Shown one piece after another: positions 1 through 9,777 of a stretch of DNA of 59,391 nucleotides. The translations under genes were made by a program, and so were the position numbers. The DNA comes from Entomohabitans teleogrylli (GTDB lineage Bacteria > Pseudomonadota > Gammaproteobacteria > Enterobacterales > Enterobacteriaceae): assembly GCF_001484765.1 (NCBI RefSeq), contig NZ_KQ947382.1, forward strand, positions 36,413 to 95,803, in the 5' to 3' direction. Position 1 is the first letter of the stretch; every line of letters starts with the position of its first letter. The notes under the pieces were generated by a model. The model was not told where the DNA came from. It did no database searches and worked only from the letters and a program-made list of their open reading frames with translations.

Positions 1-30
1 ATTGCCATTGCCATTGCCATTGCCATTGCG
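1..30. repeat. Hexanucleotide tandem repeat (ATTGCC)n at window edge
   Basis: Four perfect ATTGCC units are followed by one ATTGCG. The array begins at base 1, so it may extend to the left outside the window. It lies just upstream of the GlrR-type sites of glmZ and in no convincing gene. Confidence 0.85.
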
Positions 31-32
31 TT

Positions 33-50
33 TGTCTCCTGATACAGACA
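33..50. promoter_or_regulatory. GlrR-type activator site 1 upstream of glmZ
   Basis: Perfect match to TGTC-N10-GACA, the binding consensus described for the sigma-54 activator GlrR upstream of glmY and glmZ in enterobacteria. It lies about 240 bp upstream of the inferred glmZ start, a normal distance for an enhancer-type site. Confidence 0.7.
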
Positions 51-64
51 GCGCTTACCGGCGT

Positions 65-82
65 TGTCTCTTATCGAAGACA
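65..82. promoter_or_regulatory. GlrR-type activator site 2 upstream of glmZ
   Basis: Second perfect TGTC-N10-GACA element, 32 bp (about three helical turns) to the right of site 1, so both could face the same side of the DNA. Confidence 0.7.
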
Positions 83-127
83 TTTAATATCATGAAAAGC
101 AAAGTGTTTTTATATTGCCTTACCAGT

Positions 128-145
128 TGTCGCCTACAGGCGACA
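128..145. promoter_or_regulatory. GlrR-type activator site 3 upstream of glmZ
   Basis: Third perfect TGTC-N10-GACA element. The spacer is itself partly palindromic, so the site reads as the extended inverted repeat TGTCGCC-TACA-GGCGACA. It is 63 bp (about six turns) from site 2. Confidence 0.7.
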
Positions 146-172
146 GTCAATGGCGCGTCAGGTGGGGGATTG

Positions 173-190
173 TTGCCAGAAGATGCGACA
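173..190. promoter_or_regulatory. Degenerate fourth GlrR-like site
   Basis: TTGC-N10-GACA: the right half-site is intact and the left half-site is poor. It lies 45 bp from site 3. It may be a weak or decayed site, or chance. Confidence 0.3.
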
Positions 191-261
191 AGATCAGGGA
201 ACGGTGGGCATTACTAGTGTCAGATTAAGGAGTTAGCATTAAGTATTTTCCTGGTGCGCCG

Positions 262-279
262 CTGGCATATTTCGTGCAT
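262..279 (+). promoter_or_regulatory. Sigma-54 promoter of glmZ
   Basis: The -24/-12 elements read CTGGCA-N8-TGCA, with the invariant GG at 264-265 and GC at 276-277, exactly 10 bp between them. The GC lies 12-13 bp before the first base of the glmZ homology (290), which fits a sigma-54 start. Together with the upstream TGTC-N10-GACA elements this points to GlrK/GlrR control. A superimposed sigma-70 promoter, known in some relatives, is not obvious by eye. Confidence 0.75.
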
Positions 280-289
280 TATTACGTCC

Positions 290-495
290 GTAGATGCTCA
301 TTCCACTTCTTATGCTCGCCTGATGGCTTCATAAACCCCGGAATGATGCAGAGCCATTTACGGTGCTTATCGTCCACCGTCAGATGTCGTCGCGCAGCGG
401 CCTCATCAAACACCATGGACATAACGTTGAGTGAAGCACCAGTTTGTTGTCAAACAGACCTGTTTTAACACCTGCCCCCGGGCAGGTGTTTTTTT
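290..495 (+). ncRNA. glmZ: GlmZ small RNA
   Basis: The stretch matches E. coli GlmZ as I remember it: the 5' end GTAGATGCTCATTCC, a central block around 334-370, the conserved GTTGAGTGAAGCACC around 425-439, and the 3' CAGACCTGTTTTAAC before the terminator. It also occupies the E. coli locus, next to the 3' end of hemY. In E. coli GlmZ is an Hfq-bound RNA that pairs with glmS mRNA and activates glucosamine-6-phosphate synthase translation. It is inactivated by RapZ-guided RNase E cleavage, which the homolog GlmY antagonises. Length (about 206 nt) fits. The small ORF inside it is not a protein gene. Confidence 0.9.
469..495 (+). terminator. Rho-independent terminator of glmZ
   Basis: An 8-bp perfect stem (CACCTGCC / GGCAGGTG) with a CCCG loop is followed by seven T residues. 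It forms the 3' end of GlmZ. Confidence 0.9.
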
Positions 496-528
496 ATGTC
501 GTAATAGCGTGCGTGGCGGCGGGCCTGC

Positions 529-561
529 AGAAAAGGAAGTCCACCTCCGCAGGGAGGTGGA
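529..561 (-). terminator. Terminator of the hemCDXY operon
   Basis: Inverted repeat TCCACCTCC (540-548) / GGAGGTGGA (553-561). Read on the minus strand it is followed by a T-rich tract (TTCCTTTT), just after the hemY stop. Confidence 0.7.
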
Positions 562-570
562 GATAACAGG

Positions 571-1761
571 TTACTGATTGTTTGGCAGGGTTAATAACAA
601 CCCGTCGCGGCGCATGGCGGCCGCTTCTTCCGGCTGGTGCAGCTTATCCAGCGCATCGGCGAGCCAGGCGTAATCACAGGCGTCCGGACGCTGCTTCAGG
701 GCGGCGCGGAACGCAACCGTCGCTTCCTGCCACTCGCCGTGTTTCATCAACAGTTGACCGAGGGTGCTCCACAGCAGTGGGCGATCGCCCTGGGTTTTGA
801 TCTGCTGACGCAGCGCTTTCTCCAGCTGTTCCGGGTTCGGGCTCTTCAGGCGCGGCATCAGCGCCACCAGGCGCTCATCAAACTGGTGTTTTAACCCGTC
901 GAGAATCACTTGCTGCGCCATCTCATGGTCGTCACATTCAATCAGATGTTCTGCCAGAGCAACCTGCAGCGTGGTTTCGTGACGGGTTCTGCGGCTCTGG
1001 TTGCGCCACCAGGTTTTCAGGCCCTCGCTGCCCTGATCGGCCATTGCCTGATCCATCATCCCCATCCATGCCTGGCGCTTCAGGGCGAGGCGGTGTTCGT
1101 CGTCCCCGACCTGCGCTTTTTCCATTGAAGGGAGAATATCCAGCAGTGAACTCCACGCGCCGGTGCGAATATAGGCCTGTTCAGCAAGGCGCAGGACTTC
1201 CGGATGGCGCGGAGTGATTTCCAGTAGTTTATCAACGCCGTGGCGCGCCGCATGGTTCTCGTTACGGGCGAGTTGCAGACGTACCCGAGTGATTTCTACC
1301 GGGATCTGATCGTTGTCAGCCAGTTCTGCCGCACGCTCCAGATGCTGATTGGCGCGGAGTTCGTCACCGCGCTGCTGCGCGGCTTCGGCGGCCAGCAGAT
1401 AGTTAACCACCGGCTGTTCTGCGTGATCGGCATTTTTCGCCATCAGCTTTTCAACTTGCTGGTAGTCGCCTTCCGCCAGTTTCAACAGCGCCATGCTGGT
1501 CTGCTTGCGAGCGCGGGTGCGTTTGCGACCAAGGAACCAGCCGCGGGTACGGGCGCCGGTGCGAAAGATCCGCCGCAGTAACCATTCAACGGCGAAGATC
1601 ACCACTAAGGCCATGATCAAAATGATCGCCAGGCCGGTCACGCTGGTTTCAATGTTGTAACTGTCGGTCTGGATCAGCACATAGCCCTGATGCCCGGCGA
1701 TCATCGGTCCGACGACGATCCCGGCGATCAGTAACAGAAAAAGGATAAGGACTTTAATCAT
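571..1761 (-). CDS. hemY: HemY, TPR membrane protein of heme biosynthesis operon
   Basis: 396 aa, close to E. coli HemY (398). Two hydrophobic segments lie at about residues 1-23 and 42-61, then a basic stretch (RRIFRTGARTRGWFLGRKR) and a long helical TPR-type region to the C-terminus. This is the gammaproteobacterial HemY, an inner-membrane TPR protein that influences early tetrapyrrole synthesis. It is not the oxygen-dependent protoporphyrinogen oxidase that carries the same name in Bacillus. Last gene of hemC-hemD-hemX-hemY, 2 nt after hemX, and convergent with glmZ. Confidence 0.95.
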   Translation of the reverse strand: MIKVLILFLLLIAGIVVGPMIAGHQGYVLIQTDSYNIETSVTGLAIILIMALVVIFAVEWLLRRIFRTGARTRGWFLGRKRTRARKQTSMALLKLAEGDYQQVEKLMAKNADHAEQPVVNYLLAAEAAQQRGDELRANQHLERAAELADNDQIPVEITRVRLQLARNENHAARHGVDKLLEITPRHPEVLRLAEQAYIRTGAWSSLLDILPSMEKAQVGDDEHRLALKRQAWMGMMDQAMADQGSEGLKTWWRNQSRRTRHETTLQVALAEHLIECDDHEMAQQVILDGLKHQFDERLVALMPRLKSPNPEQLEKALRQQIKTQGDRPLLWSTLGQLLMKHGEWQEATVAFRAALKQRPDACDYAWLADALDKLHQPEEAAAMRRDGLLLTLPNNQ

Positions 1762-1763
1762 AC

Positions 1764-2954
1764 CTATTCTCCCTGCGGTGCGGCGGCGGCATTCTGTTCA
1801 GCGCCGGCCGCCACTGCGCCAGGCTGCGCGATCAGACTGCGCACCCGGGTCTGCACCAGTTTTTCCAGAATCGGCTGGCTCTTCAGGGTATCCGGTACAT
1901 CCATGCTGATGCTCTGCTGGCTGAGACCGTCCAGCTCTTCAAGAAACGCTTTCGTGACGGAATCGTTAGTATCGTAGTAAGCGCGTACCCAGGTCGCGAC
2001 ATTTTCCAGCGACTGTTTGTAAACTTCGTCCTGGTGGCGCGGTACTGACTGGGCAGCGACCAGCAGGCGCGAGCGGATATTCTCCCGCAGGTACACATCC
2101 TGGTTTGGCGCCAGCAGAGGCACGGCTGTTTCATCACGGCGACGAATGGTGATAAAGCTGTCCATAAAATTATGCCAGCTGGTGGTCAAATTCTGGCGCC
2201 ACTCGCTCAGGGATGTGGAGATCTCGCTACTGTCTTCGTCCATCGGCGAGCCGTCGCTGTCGTTGTCCGCCAGCCGCAGGTTATCCACCTGATCGGAAAG
2301 CTGATTGAGCTTCAGAATGATGCCGTCAAAGTCTACCTGGGTCAGGGCAGAGAGGGTGGCGATATCGTCGGTCAGCGCCCGGCGGGCAGTAATCAGGCTG
2401 GGATCGTTCATATCAGCCAGGCTGGCGTCAGCGCTCTTGAGCAGCGCGGCGGCGGTGGTGACGTCCTGATCGCTCCATAGTTTACGGCCTGCCAGTTTGA
2501 CCAGAAAATCGGACTGCGCCAGCATCCAGGTTTTGGCGTCGCTGCCGGTGATGGTGGCGACTTTTTGTTGCAACTCCTCCAGATCGCGGGACAGGCTGGC
2601 CTGACGGGACTGCGCTTGCGCCAGTTGGTCGGCCTGCTGTTTCACCAGCGCTTCCAGTCCGGCTTTTTGCTGATCCTGGGCTTTTTGCAGCGACGTCAGT
2701 TGTGAGGCCAGCGCATCGCTGGCCGCGCTCTGGGCGGTGGCCTGGCTTTTGCCCCAACTGTACAGACCGGCGCCGGCCGCCAGGGCTATCGCGATGGCGA
2801 TCGCGCCCAGCGCGATACCCGCGGTGCCGCTACGGGACGGTTTTTGCGTTTTTTCCGGTTGCGGCGTCTTGTCTGCATTTTCCGGCTGTGGCGTCGCCGC
2901 GGTGGCCGGCGTGGTTTCTTCAACCATGGCGGAGGCGTCTTTTTGTTCCGTCAT
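1764..2954 (-). CDS. hemX: HemX, membrane-anchored protein of hem operon
   Basis: 396 aa (E. coli 393). The N-terminal 42 residues are Pro/Thr/Glu-rich and cytoplasmic, one transmembrane helix covers about 46-66, then a Gln/Ala-rich coiled-coil (about 70-140) and a globular periplasmic domain. Often annotated as uroporphyrinogen-III C-methyltransferase, but no SAM-binding methyltransferase motif is visible, so that name looks unsupported. 21 nt after hemD. The C-terminus is an Ala/Gln-rich tail. Confidence 0.93.
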   Translation of the reverse strand: MTEQKDASAMVEETTPATAATPQPENADKTPQPEKTQKPSRSGTAGIALGAIAIAIALAAGAGLYSWGKSQATAQSAASDALASQLTSLQKAQDQQKAGLEALVKQQADQLAQAQSRQASLSRDLEELQQKVATITGSDAKTWMLAQSDFLVKLAGRKLWSDQDVTTAAALLKSADASLADMNDPSLITARRALTDDIATLSALTQVDFDGIILKLNQLSDQVDNLRLADNDSDGSPMDEDSSEISTSLSEWRQNLTTSWHNFMDSFITIRRRDETAVPLLAPNQDVYLRENIRSRLLVAAQSVPRHQDEVYKQSLENVATWVRAYYDTNDSVTKAFLEELDGLSQQSISMDVPDTLKSQPILEKLVQTRVRSLIAQPGAVAAGAEQNAAAAPQGE

Positions 2955-2975
2955 TATGGCATCCCATTATTTGTG

Positions 2976-3716
2976 TTATTGCAACGCGCGCAGTAGCGCA
3001 TCGTTATCTGCATTGTCAGCGATCCGAATATCCTGCCAGCCCAGTTCCCGGGCCTGGTTCGCCAGCCGTTCGCTGACGACGATCAGCCGACAGCGTAGTA
3101 GCCAACTGGTTCGGTACCAGTCGGGTATCAGAGCAAAAAGCTGGTGGAGCATCTCGCCGCTGGTGATGACCAGCGTGCTCACACCCCTGGCCTGCCAGCG
3201 GCCGGCTTCCTCTGTTCCATCGTAATGCCGGTCCTGCCGCTGGTAACATTCACAATACGCGACGTCGGCGCCGCGCTGCGTCAGGGTTTCCGCCAGCAGT
3301 TCCCGGCCACCGTTACCGCGCAGAATCAGCGCGCGCTTGCCGGAAATATTTTGTAATTCTGGTAATTGTAGCAATACTTCGCTGATTTCCCGATCCAGAG
3401 GGTAACTGACCGGCAGGCCGCTAACCTGATGCAGGGCCAGAGCGGTGGCGCGGCCGATAGCAAACCACTGAATACCACCCGGCCACGCTATACCGCGGCG
3501 GGAAAGTTCGCCATGAGCAAAGCTCACCGCCTGCCGCGATAGCACAAATGCTAAATCGCTAGGCCGCAGATCGTTAAGCTGCCCGGGAAGCGCGGAGAGT
3601 CCCTGTCCCGGGGAAAACTCAATCAGCGGTAAATGCCAGGCCTCCCGCCCCTGCGCGCGCAGCCGACTAACTAACTGTTCTCCGGCGGGGGAAGGGCGAG
3701 TGACCAGGATACTCAT
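2976..3716 (-). CDS. hemD: Uroporphyrinogen-III synthase
   Basis: 246 aa, the same length as E. coli HemD. It closes the linear tetrapyrrole hydroxymethylbilane into uroporphyrinogen III, inverting ring D. The N-terminus [15 protein letters not shown] is typical. The ATG overlaps the hemC stop by four bases, so the two consecutive enzymes are translationally coupled. Cytoplasmic. Confidence 0.96.
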   Translation of the reverse strand: MSILVTRPSPAGEQLVSRLRAQGREAWHLPLIEFSPGQGLSALPGQLNDLRPSDLAFVLSRQAVSFAHGELSRRGIAWPGGIQWFAIGRATALALHQVSGLPVSYPLDREISEVLLQLPELQNISGKRALILRGNGGRELLAETLTQRGADVAYCECYQRQDRHYDGTEEAGRWQARGVSTLVITSGEMLHQLFALIPDWYRTSWLLRCRLIVVSERLANQARELGWQDIRIADNADNDALLRALQ

Positions 3717-4654
3717 AGCGCGCTGTCTCCGCCATATACGGCGCTAAGAATTTCCCGGGCGCCCTTATTAAGCAACTCTTCGGCCAGCGACACGCCCAGC
3801 GCTTCGGCATCTTCCGGCTTGCCGCGCCGTTCGCCGCTGATAATTTGCGAACCGTCCGGGGCACCGACCAGGGCGCGCAGCCAGATCTCGCCATCAATCA
3901 GTTCGGCATAGCTGCCGATCGGTACCTGGCATCCGCCTTCCAGGCGCGTATTCATCGCCCGTTCCGCGCTGACGCGCAACGCCGTTTCCGGGTGGTTAAG
4001 CGGTTCGAGCAGCGCGCGGGTCCGCGCATCGTCCAGCCGGCATTCAATACCGACCGCCCCCTGACCGACCGCAGGTAATGATACTTCGGGCGCCAGGGCG
4101 CAGCGAATGCGCTGCTCCAGTTTCAGACGTTTCAGCCCGGCGACGGCCAGAATAATGGCGTCATATTCGCCATTATCCAGCTTGCTCAGACGGGTGCCGA
4201 CATTACCGCGCAGGGAGCGGATCTGCAGATCCGGACGCCGTGCGGCGATTTGGCACTGGCGGCGCAAGCTGGAAGTGCCGACAACGCTACCGGGCGGCAA
4301 TTGATCCAGACTGGCGTAATGGTGGGAGACAAAGGCATCACGGGGGTCTTCACGCTCACAGATAGTGACCAGTCCGAGCCCCGACGGGAATTCGACCGGC
4401 ACATCCTTCATGGAATGCACGGCGATATCCGCCCGGTTTTCCAGCAGCGCCAGCTCCAGCTCTTTCACGAACAGCCCTTTGCCGCCCACTTTCGCCAGCG
4501 GCGTATCAAGGATTACGTCACCCCGGGTGACCATTGGCACCAGTTCAACCGTCAGTCCTGGATGGCAGGCCTCAAGGCGGGATTTCACGTAGTGCGCCTG
4601 CCACAGGGCGAGCGGGCTCTGGCGAGTGGCAATTCTCATTACATTGTCTAACAT
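3713..4654 (-). CDS. hemC: Porphobilinogen deaminase (hydroxymethylbilane synthase)
   Basis: Joins four porphobilinogens into hydroxymethylbilane. Starting at [19 protein letters not shown] the protein is 313 aa, as in E. coli, and the cofactor-binding Cys of EGGCQVPIG falls at residue 242, the known dipyrromethane attachment site. An in-frame ATG 15 nt upstream (4669) would add MTVTS; I prefer the E. coli-like start but the ribosome site does not settle it. First gene of hemCDXY, divergent from cyaA across 290 bp. Confidence 0.95.
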   Translation of the reverse strand: MLDNVMRIATRQSPLALWQAHYVKSRLEACHPGLTVELVPMVTRGDVILDTPLAKVGGKGLFVKELELALLENRADIAVHSMKDVPVEFPSGLGLVTICEREDPRDAFVSHHYASLDQLPPGSVVGTSSLRRQCQIAARRPDLQIRSLRGNVGTRLSKLDNGEYDAIILAVAGLKRLKLEQRIRCALAPEVSLPAVGQGAVGIECRLDDARTRALLEPLNHPETALRVSAERAMNTRLEGGCQVPIGSYAELIDGEIWLRALVGAPDGSQIISGERRGKPEDAEALGVSLAEELLNKGAREILSAVYGGDSAL

Positions 4655-4829
4655 GCTTGTTACCGTCATTATCGTCCGCTGACCATCCTAACATTGTTAG
4701 CGAAAGGCTGTCAGTTTCAACGGCTTTTGGATAAAAAGAGGGATGTAGTTCGTATTATGGGAAAAAAGATGGCCAGGCGGTGCTAAACTCATCGGGTAGC
4801 GTATCTTTCTTTACGGTCAATCAGCAAGG

Positions 4830-4845
4830 TGTTAAATTGATCACG
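4830..4845. promoter_or_regulatory. CRP site in the cyaA promoter region
   Basis: TGTTA-N6-TCACG resembles the CRP consensus TGTGA-N6-TCACA. It matches the segment at the main E. coli cyaA promoter (GTTAAATTGATCACG), where CRP-cAMP represses cyaA. It lies 100 bp before the TTG start. Confidence 0.7.
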
Positions 4846-4944
4846 TTTCCAGCAATTGTCAGCCTGGCGCCACATAAAATGATAAAGGCGATACGCTGAA
4901 GCAGGACTTTTTTTTGAAATACTGAAACCATCAGGCGATATGTC

Positions 4945-7506
4945 TTGTACCTCTATATTGAGACTCTGAAACAGAGACTGGATGCCATCAACCAACTGCG
5001 TGTCGATCGCGCGTTGGCCGCCATGGGACCTGCTTTCCAGCAGGTATACAGTCTTCTGCCGACATTGTTGCACTATCATCATCCGCTAATGCCGGGGTTC
5101 CTTGACGGTAACGTTCCCCACGGTATTTGCCTTTACACGCCTGATGAAACCCAACGCCATTACCTTCATGAACTGGAACTGATGCGCGGTATGCCGCCCC
5201 AGAAGACGTTGCCCGGGGAACTTCCCATTACCGGCGTCTACTCCATGGGCAGTACCTCCTCGGTTGGTCAAAGCTGTTCGTCGGATCTGGATATCTGGGT
5301 CTGCCACCAGTCGTGGCTGGATACCGAAGAGCGCCAGCTACTGCAGCGCAAGTGCAGCCTGCTGGAAACATGGGCTGCGTCGCTCGGCGTTGAAGTAAGC
5401 TTTTTCCTGATTGACGAAAACCGCTTCCGCCATAATGAGAGCGGTAGCCTCGGCGGTGAGGACTGCGGTTCGACACAGCATATTTTGTTGCTGGATGAAT
5501 TCTACCGCACCGCGGTGCGCCTGGCGGGGAAACGTATTCTGTGGAATATGGTGCCCGGCGACGAAGAAGAACACTACGACGATTATGTCATGTCGCTGTA
5601 TGCCCAGGGCGTACTGACGCCCAATGAGTGGCTGGATCTCGGCGGGCTGAGCTCCATGTCGGCGGAAGAGTACTTCGGCGCCAGCCTCTGGCAGTTGTAC
5701 AAGAGTATCGACTCTCCTTATAAAGCGGTGCTGAAAACCCTGCTGCTGGAAGCCTATTCCTGGGAATACCCCAATACCCGGCTGTTGGCCAAAGAGATCA
5801 AACAGCGTCTGCACGATGGTGAAATCGTTTCATTCGGTCTCGATCCTTACTGCATGATGCTTGAGCGCGTTACCCGCTACCTGGTGCAGATTGAAGATAC
5901 TGCCCGGCTGGATCTGGTGCGCCGCTGTTTTTATCTGAAAGTGTGTGAAAAACTCTCCCGTGAGCGGGCCTGCGTCGGCTGGCGTCGGGAAGTCCTGAGC
6001 CAACTGGTGAAAGAGTGGGGCTGGGATAACGCGCGGCTGACAATGCTTGATAACCGGGCGAACTGGAAAATCGATGAAGTGCGCCGGGCCCATAACGAGC
6101 TGCTCGATGCGATGATGCAGAGCTACCGCAATTTGATTCGTTTCGCGCGGCGCAACAATCTTAGCGTCAGCGCCAGCCCGCAGGATATTGGCGTCCTGAC
6201 CCGCAAACTGTACGCGGCCTTTGAAGCGTTGCCGGGTAAAGTAACGCTGGTGAACCCGCAGATCTCCCCGGACCTGTCGGAGCCGAATCTGACGTTCATC
6301 CACGTGCCGCCGGGGCGCGCTAACCGCAGCGGATGGTATTTATATAATCGCGCGCCGAATATGGACTCGATTGTCAGCCATCAGCCGCTGGAATATAACC
6401 GTTATCTTAATAAGCTGGTGGCCTGGGCCTGGTTTAACGGCCTGCTGACCTCCCGTACCCGCCTGTTTATCAAGGGCAACGGTATTGTCGATCTGCCGAA
6501 ACTGCAGGAGATGGTGGCGGATGTTTCACACCACTTCCCGCTGCGCCTGCCGTCTCCGTCGCCGAAAGCGCTGTACAGCCCCTGCGAAATCCGCCATCTG
6601 GCGATTATCGTTAACCTTGAATACGATCCTACCGCGGCATTCCGTAACCAGGTGGTGCATTTTGATTTCCGTAAGCTGGATGTTTTCAGCTTTGGCGAAG
6701 ATCAGCAGTGCCTGGTGGGTAGCGTCGATCTGCTGTACCGCAATTCATGGAATGAAGTGCGTACCCTGCACTTTAACGGCGAGCAGGCGATGATCGAAGC
6801 GCTGAAAACGATCCTCGGCAAAATGCATCAGGACGCTGCGCCGCCGGATAGCGTGGAAGTCTTCTGCTATAGCCAGCATTTGCGTGGGCTGATCCGCACC
6901 CGGGTACAGCAGCTGGTGTCGGAGTGTATTGAGCTGCGCCTGTCCAGTACGCGTCTGGAGCCGGGGCGCTTCAAAGCGCTGCGGGTGGCGGGCCAGACCT
7001 GGGGACTGTTCTTTGAGCGCCTCAGTGTGTCGGTGCAGAAGCTGGAAAATGCCGTTGAGTTTTACGGCGCAATCTCCCACAACAAATTGCACGGGCTGTC
7101 CGTTCAGGTAGAAACCCACCATGTGCAGTTACCGCCGGTGGTAGATGGTTTCGCCAGTGAGGGGATTATTCAGTTCTTCTTTGAAGAGAGCGACCGCGAG
7201 CAGGGTTTCAATATTTATATTCTGGATGAGACCAACCGGGCGGAGGTCTACCACCACTGCGAAGGCAGCATGGAGGAACTGGTGCGCGATGTGAGCCGCT
7301 TCTACTCTTCCTCTCACGACAGGTTTACCTATGGCTCCAGTTTTATCAACTTTAACCTGCCGCAGTTCTACCAGATTGTGAAAAGCGACGGGCGCACCCA
7401 GGTGATACCTTTTCGCTCCCAGCCGGGTCGGGTAACCGCGCCAGCCAATCAGGACGACAACGACGATAGCGCCGCGCCGCCGCTGTTACATCGCTACCAG
7501 TCCTGA
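4945..7506 (+). CDS. cyaA: Class I adenylate cyclase
   Basis: 853 aa (E. coli 848). Makes cAMP from ATP and feeds the CRP regulon. The N-terminal catalytic half carries the nucleotidyltransferase-type motif GSTSSVG...SSDLDIWVC at about 102-120, with Asp114 and Asp116 as likely metal ligands. The C-terminal half is the regulatory domain that responds to the glucose PTS. The start is TTG (4945), giving [12 protein letters not shown] exactly as in E. coli, where the weak start limits expression. The last 20 or so residues diverge from E. coli and account for the extra length. Confidence 0.97.
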   Translation: MYLYIETLKQRLDAINQLRVDRALAAMGPAFQQVYSLLPTLLHYHHPLMPGFLDGNVPHGICLYTPDETQRHYLHELELMRGMPPQKTLPGELPITGVYSMGSTSSVGQSCSSDLDIWVCHQSWLDTEERQLLQRKCSLLETWAASLGVEVSFFLIDENRFRHNESGSLGGEDCGSTQHILLLDEFYRTAVRLAGKRILWNMVPGDEEEHYDDYVMSLYAQGVLTPNEWLDLGGLSSMSAEEYFGASLWQLYKSIDSPYKAVLKTLLLEAYSWEYPNTRLLAKEIKQRLHDGEIVSFGLDPYCMMLERVTRYLVQIEDTARLDLVRRCFYLKVCEKLSRERACVGWRREVLSQLVKEWGWDNARLTMLDNRANWKIDEVRRAHNELLDAMMQSYRNLIRFARRNNLSVSASPQDIGVLTRKLYAAFEALPGKVTLVNPQISPDLSEPNLTFIHVPPGRANRSGWYLYNRAPNMDSIVSHQPLEYNRYLNKLVAWAWFNGLLTSRTRLFIKGNGIVDLPKLQEMVADVSHHFPLRLPSPSPKALYSPCEIRHLAIIVNLEYDPTAAFRNQVVHFDFRKLDVFSFGEDQQCLVGSVDLLYRNSWNEVRTLHFNGEQAMIEALKTILGKMHQDAAPPDSVEVFCYSQHLRGLIRTRVQQLVSECIELRLSSTRLEPGRFKALRVAGQTWGLFFERLSVSVQKLENAVEFYGAISHNKLHGLSVQVETHHVQLPPVVDGFASEGIIQFFFEESDREQGFNIYILDETNRAEVYHHCEGSMEELVRDVSRFYSSSHDRFTYGSSFINFNLPQFYQIVKSDGRTQVIPFRSQPGRVTAPANQDDNDDSAAPPLLHRYQS

Positions 7507-7833
7507 TTAGCGGAAACTGACCGTTTCGCCGGACTGCGCCGAACAGGCCTCTTCCAGCAACTGCCAGAACGTTGCGCCGCTGCGATCGCAAATCCATTCA
7601 TCCCCTTTCAGGTCAAAATGGTAGCCGCCGTTTTTGGTCGCCAGCCAAACCTGATGCAGCGGCTCCTGGCGGTTAATGATGATTTTACTGCCGTTTTCGA
7701 AACTCAACGTTAGTACTCCGCCATTGATTTCACAATCGATATCGCTGTCGCCATCCCAGTCGTCTAGGCGTTCTTCAATGGTCAGCCACAGGCTGTCGGC
7801 AAGGCGATGAAATTCACTGTCGTTCATATCCAC
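7507..7833 (-). CDS. cyaY: CyaY, bacterial frataxin
   Basis: 108 aa (E. coli 106). Frataxin family: iron-binding regulator of IscS-dependent Fe-S cluster assembly. The acidic N-terminal helix ([19 protein letters not shown]) and the following [10 protein letters not shown] stretch supply the iron-binding surface. Its stop abuts the cyaA stop, so the two genes converge with no spacer. Divergent from lptM across 177 bp. Confidence 0.95.
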   Translation of the reverse strand: MDMNDSEFHRLADSLWLTIEERLDDWDGDSDIDCEINGGVLTLSFENGSKIIINRQEPLHQVWLATKNGGYHFDLKGDEWICDRSGATFWQLLEEACSAQSGETVSFR

Positions 7834-8010
7834 TTCCTGTTGTAAGTCGTCGCGGCAGTATAAAAGTATTGGGCTGGAATAGGAATTGCTCCGCGCGGCG
7901 TTGCCGCCGGCGACGTTTTTTCAGTATCCCTCTGTGATAACGACTATTTGCTTTTCGGGGATCACCTGCGATGATAGATAGCAGAATGAATTAATGACAG
8001 GCTATCAGGT

Positions 8011-8217
8011 ATGAAAAATATGGCGAGTAAGCTGGCTGTAATGCTGGTTCTCCTGAATCTGGCGGGCTGTGGCCTGAAGGGGCCCCTCTATTTCCCGCCG
8101 CAGGACAATAAACCGGCTGGCGTGGAGAAAGCGCCCGCGCCGGTACTGCAGTCAGGGGAGCCGGCGCGTAACGATCGCGCCCAGGGCAACGGCCCGACCC
8201 AGGTCATTTCCCAGTAA
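8011..8217 (+). CDS. lptM: LptM (YifL), LPS-assembly lipoprotein
   Basis: 68 aa (E. coli 67). A signal peptide ends in the lipobox LAGC, with Cys20 as the lipidated residue, followed by the conserved GLKGPLYFPP that gives near identity to YifL/LptM. In E. coli this outer-membrane lipoprotein binds the LptD/LptE translocon and helps oxidative maturation of LptD. The rest is a low-complexity, Pro/Gln/Asn-rich tail. 34 nt before dapF and probably cotranscribed with it. Confidence 0.93.
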   Translation: MKNMASKLAVMLVLLNLAGCGLKGPLYFPPQDNKPAGVEKAPAPVLQSGEPARNDRAQGNGPTQVISQ

Positions 8218-8251
8218 GGGCCGTGCGAAAGTCGCGGTAATGGAGTGAGAG

Positions 8252-9076
8252 ATGCAGTTCTCAAAAATGCATGGCCTTGGTAACGATTTTATGGTCGTGG
8301 ATGCGGTCACCCAGAACGTCTATTTTTCGCCTGAACTGATCCGCCGGCTTGCCGATCGTCATCTGGGGGTGGGATTCGATCAGTTACTGGTTGTCGAACC
8401 GCCCTACGATCCCGATCTGGATTTTCATTACCGGATCTTCAATGCCGACGGGAGCGAAGTGGCTCAGTGCGGCAACGGCGCGCGCTGTTTTGCGCGCTTT
8501 GTCCGCCTCAAGGGGTTGACGAACAAACGCGACATCCGCGTGAGTACCGCCAACGGGCGGATGGTGCTCAGCGTCACGGAAGACGAGCTGGTGCGGGTCA
8601 ACATGGGGGAGCCGATTTTCGAACCTGCCCAGGTGCCGTTTCGCGCCAACAAAGCGGAAAAAACTTATATTATGCGCGCCGCCGAGCAGACAGTATTGTG
8701 CGGCGTGGTTTCCATGGGAAATCCCCACTGTGTGATTCAGGTTGAGAATGTGGACACCGCGCCGGTGGAAACCCTCGGCCCGGTGATGGAGAGCCATGAG
8801 CGTTTTCCGGAACGCGCCAATATCGGTTTTATGCAGGTGGTCAATACCGAATATGTGCGTCTGCGGGTGTATGAGCGCGGCGCCGGCGAAACCCAGGCCT
8901 GCGGCAGCGGCGCCTGTGGTGCGGTGGCCGTGGGGATTCAGCAGGGCCTGCTGGCAGAGCGGGTGCGCGTCGATTTACCCGGCGGGCGTCTGGATATCGC
9001 CTGGCAGGGGCCAGGTCAGCCGCTGTTTATGACCGGTCCCGCCACTCACGTCTATGATGGATTTATACATCTATGA
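8252..9076 (+). CDS. dapF: Diaminopimelate epimerase
   Basis: 274 aa, as in E. coli. Converts LL-diaminopimelate to meso-diaminopimelate for lysine and peptidoglycan. The two catalytic cysteines are in place: Cys73 in CGNGARC and Cys217 in CGSGAC. ATGA overlap with yigA (9073-9076). Confidence 0.98.
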   Translation: MQFSKMHGLGNDFMVVDAVTQNVYFSPELIRRLADRHLGVGFDQLLVVEPPYDPDLDFHYRIFNADGSEVAQCGNGARCFARFVRLKGLTNKRDIRVSTANGRMVLSVTEDELVRVNMGEPIFEPAQVPFRANKAEKTYIMRAAEQTVLCGVVSMGNPHCVIQVENVDTAPVETLGPVMESHERFPERANIGFMQVVNTEYVRLRVYERGAGETQACGSGACGAVAVGIQQGLLAERVRVDLPGGRLDIAWQGPGQPLFMTGPATHVYDGFIHL

Positions 9077-9777
9077 ATAATGCCGGAGAAACTCAGGAGC
9101 AACCGTCGGAACTGACAGACCAGGAGGTCTGTGATTATCTGCGGCAACACCCGGATTTCTTTATTCGCAATGCGCGTCAGGTTGAGCAAATGCGAGTGCC
9201 GCACCCGGTGCGCGGTACGGTGTCGCTGGTGGAGTGGCATATGGCGCGCCAGCGCCACTACATTAGCGAGCTGGAAGGCGACATGTCTCTGCTGCTTGAA
9301 CAGGCGCGGACCAATGAGAGCCTGTTCTACCGCCTGCTGAAGCTGCAAAGCCGTCTGGCGGGCGCCGACAGTTTACAGGATATGCTGAACCGTCTGCACC
9401 GTTGGGCCCGGGAAATGGGGCTGGCGGGCGCCAACATTCGCCTGTTCCCCGATCGCTGGCGCATTGGCGCGCCGTCCGATTTCACCTATCTGGCGCTGAA
9501 CCGTAACGCCTTTGAGCCGCTGCGCATTCAGCGCTTCGGCGATGCGCTGCACTATCTGGGGCCGCTGCACGGGCCGGAACTTCTGTTGATGCTGCCGCAG
9601 GGTAAAGCGATAGGATCCGTGGCGATGTCGATGCTCGGCGGCGATGGCGATCAGGGCGTGATTATTTTCAGCAGTCGCGATCCGCAACATTATCAGGCAG
9701 GTCAGGGCACCCATCTTATCCAGGAAGTGGCGCTGATGCTGCCGGAACTGCTTTCTCGCTGGATCGAGCGGGTATGA
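9073..9777 (+). CDS. yigA: YigA, DUF484 (GAF-like) protein
   Basis: 234 aa (E. coli 235). DUF484 family: the N-terminal helical part includes the motif [10 protein letters not shown] and the C-terminal half is GAF-like. Molecular function is not established. Translationally coupled on both sides, with ATGA overlaps to dapF and xerC. This invariant dapF-yigA-xerC arrangement suggests co-expression rather than a shared pathway. Confidence 0.92.
   Translation: MNNAGETQEQPSELTDQEVCDYLRQHPDFFIRNARQVEQMRVPHPVRGTVSLVEWHMARQRHYISELEGDMSLLLEQARTNESLFYRLLKLQSRLAGADSLQDMLNRLHRWAREMGLAGANIRLFPDRWRIGAPSDFTYLALNRNAFEPLRIQRFGDALHYLGPLHGPELLLMLPQGKAIGSVAMSMLGGDGDQGVIIFSSRDPQHYQAGQGTHLIQEVALMLPELLSRWIERV

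Noticed and set aside
274-468. 64-codon ORF in the region before hemY
   Set aside because: It lies across the GlmZ sRNA and its sigma-54 promoter. The nucleotide conservation is that of GlmZ, not of a protein.
1764-2954. HemX as uroporphyrinogen-III methyltransferase
   Set aside because: No SAM-binding motif. It is a membrane-anchored coiled-coil protein, so the enzyme name is not supported by the sequence.
2702-3225. Plus-strand ORFs overlapping hemX and hemD
   Set aside because: Shadows of the hem operon on the opposite strand.
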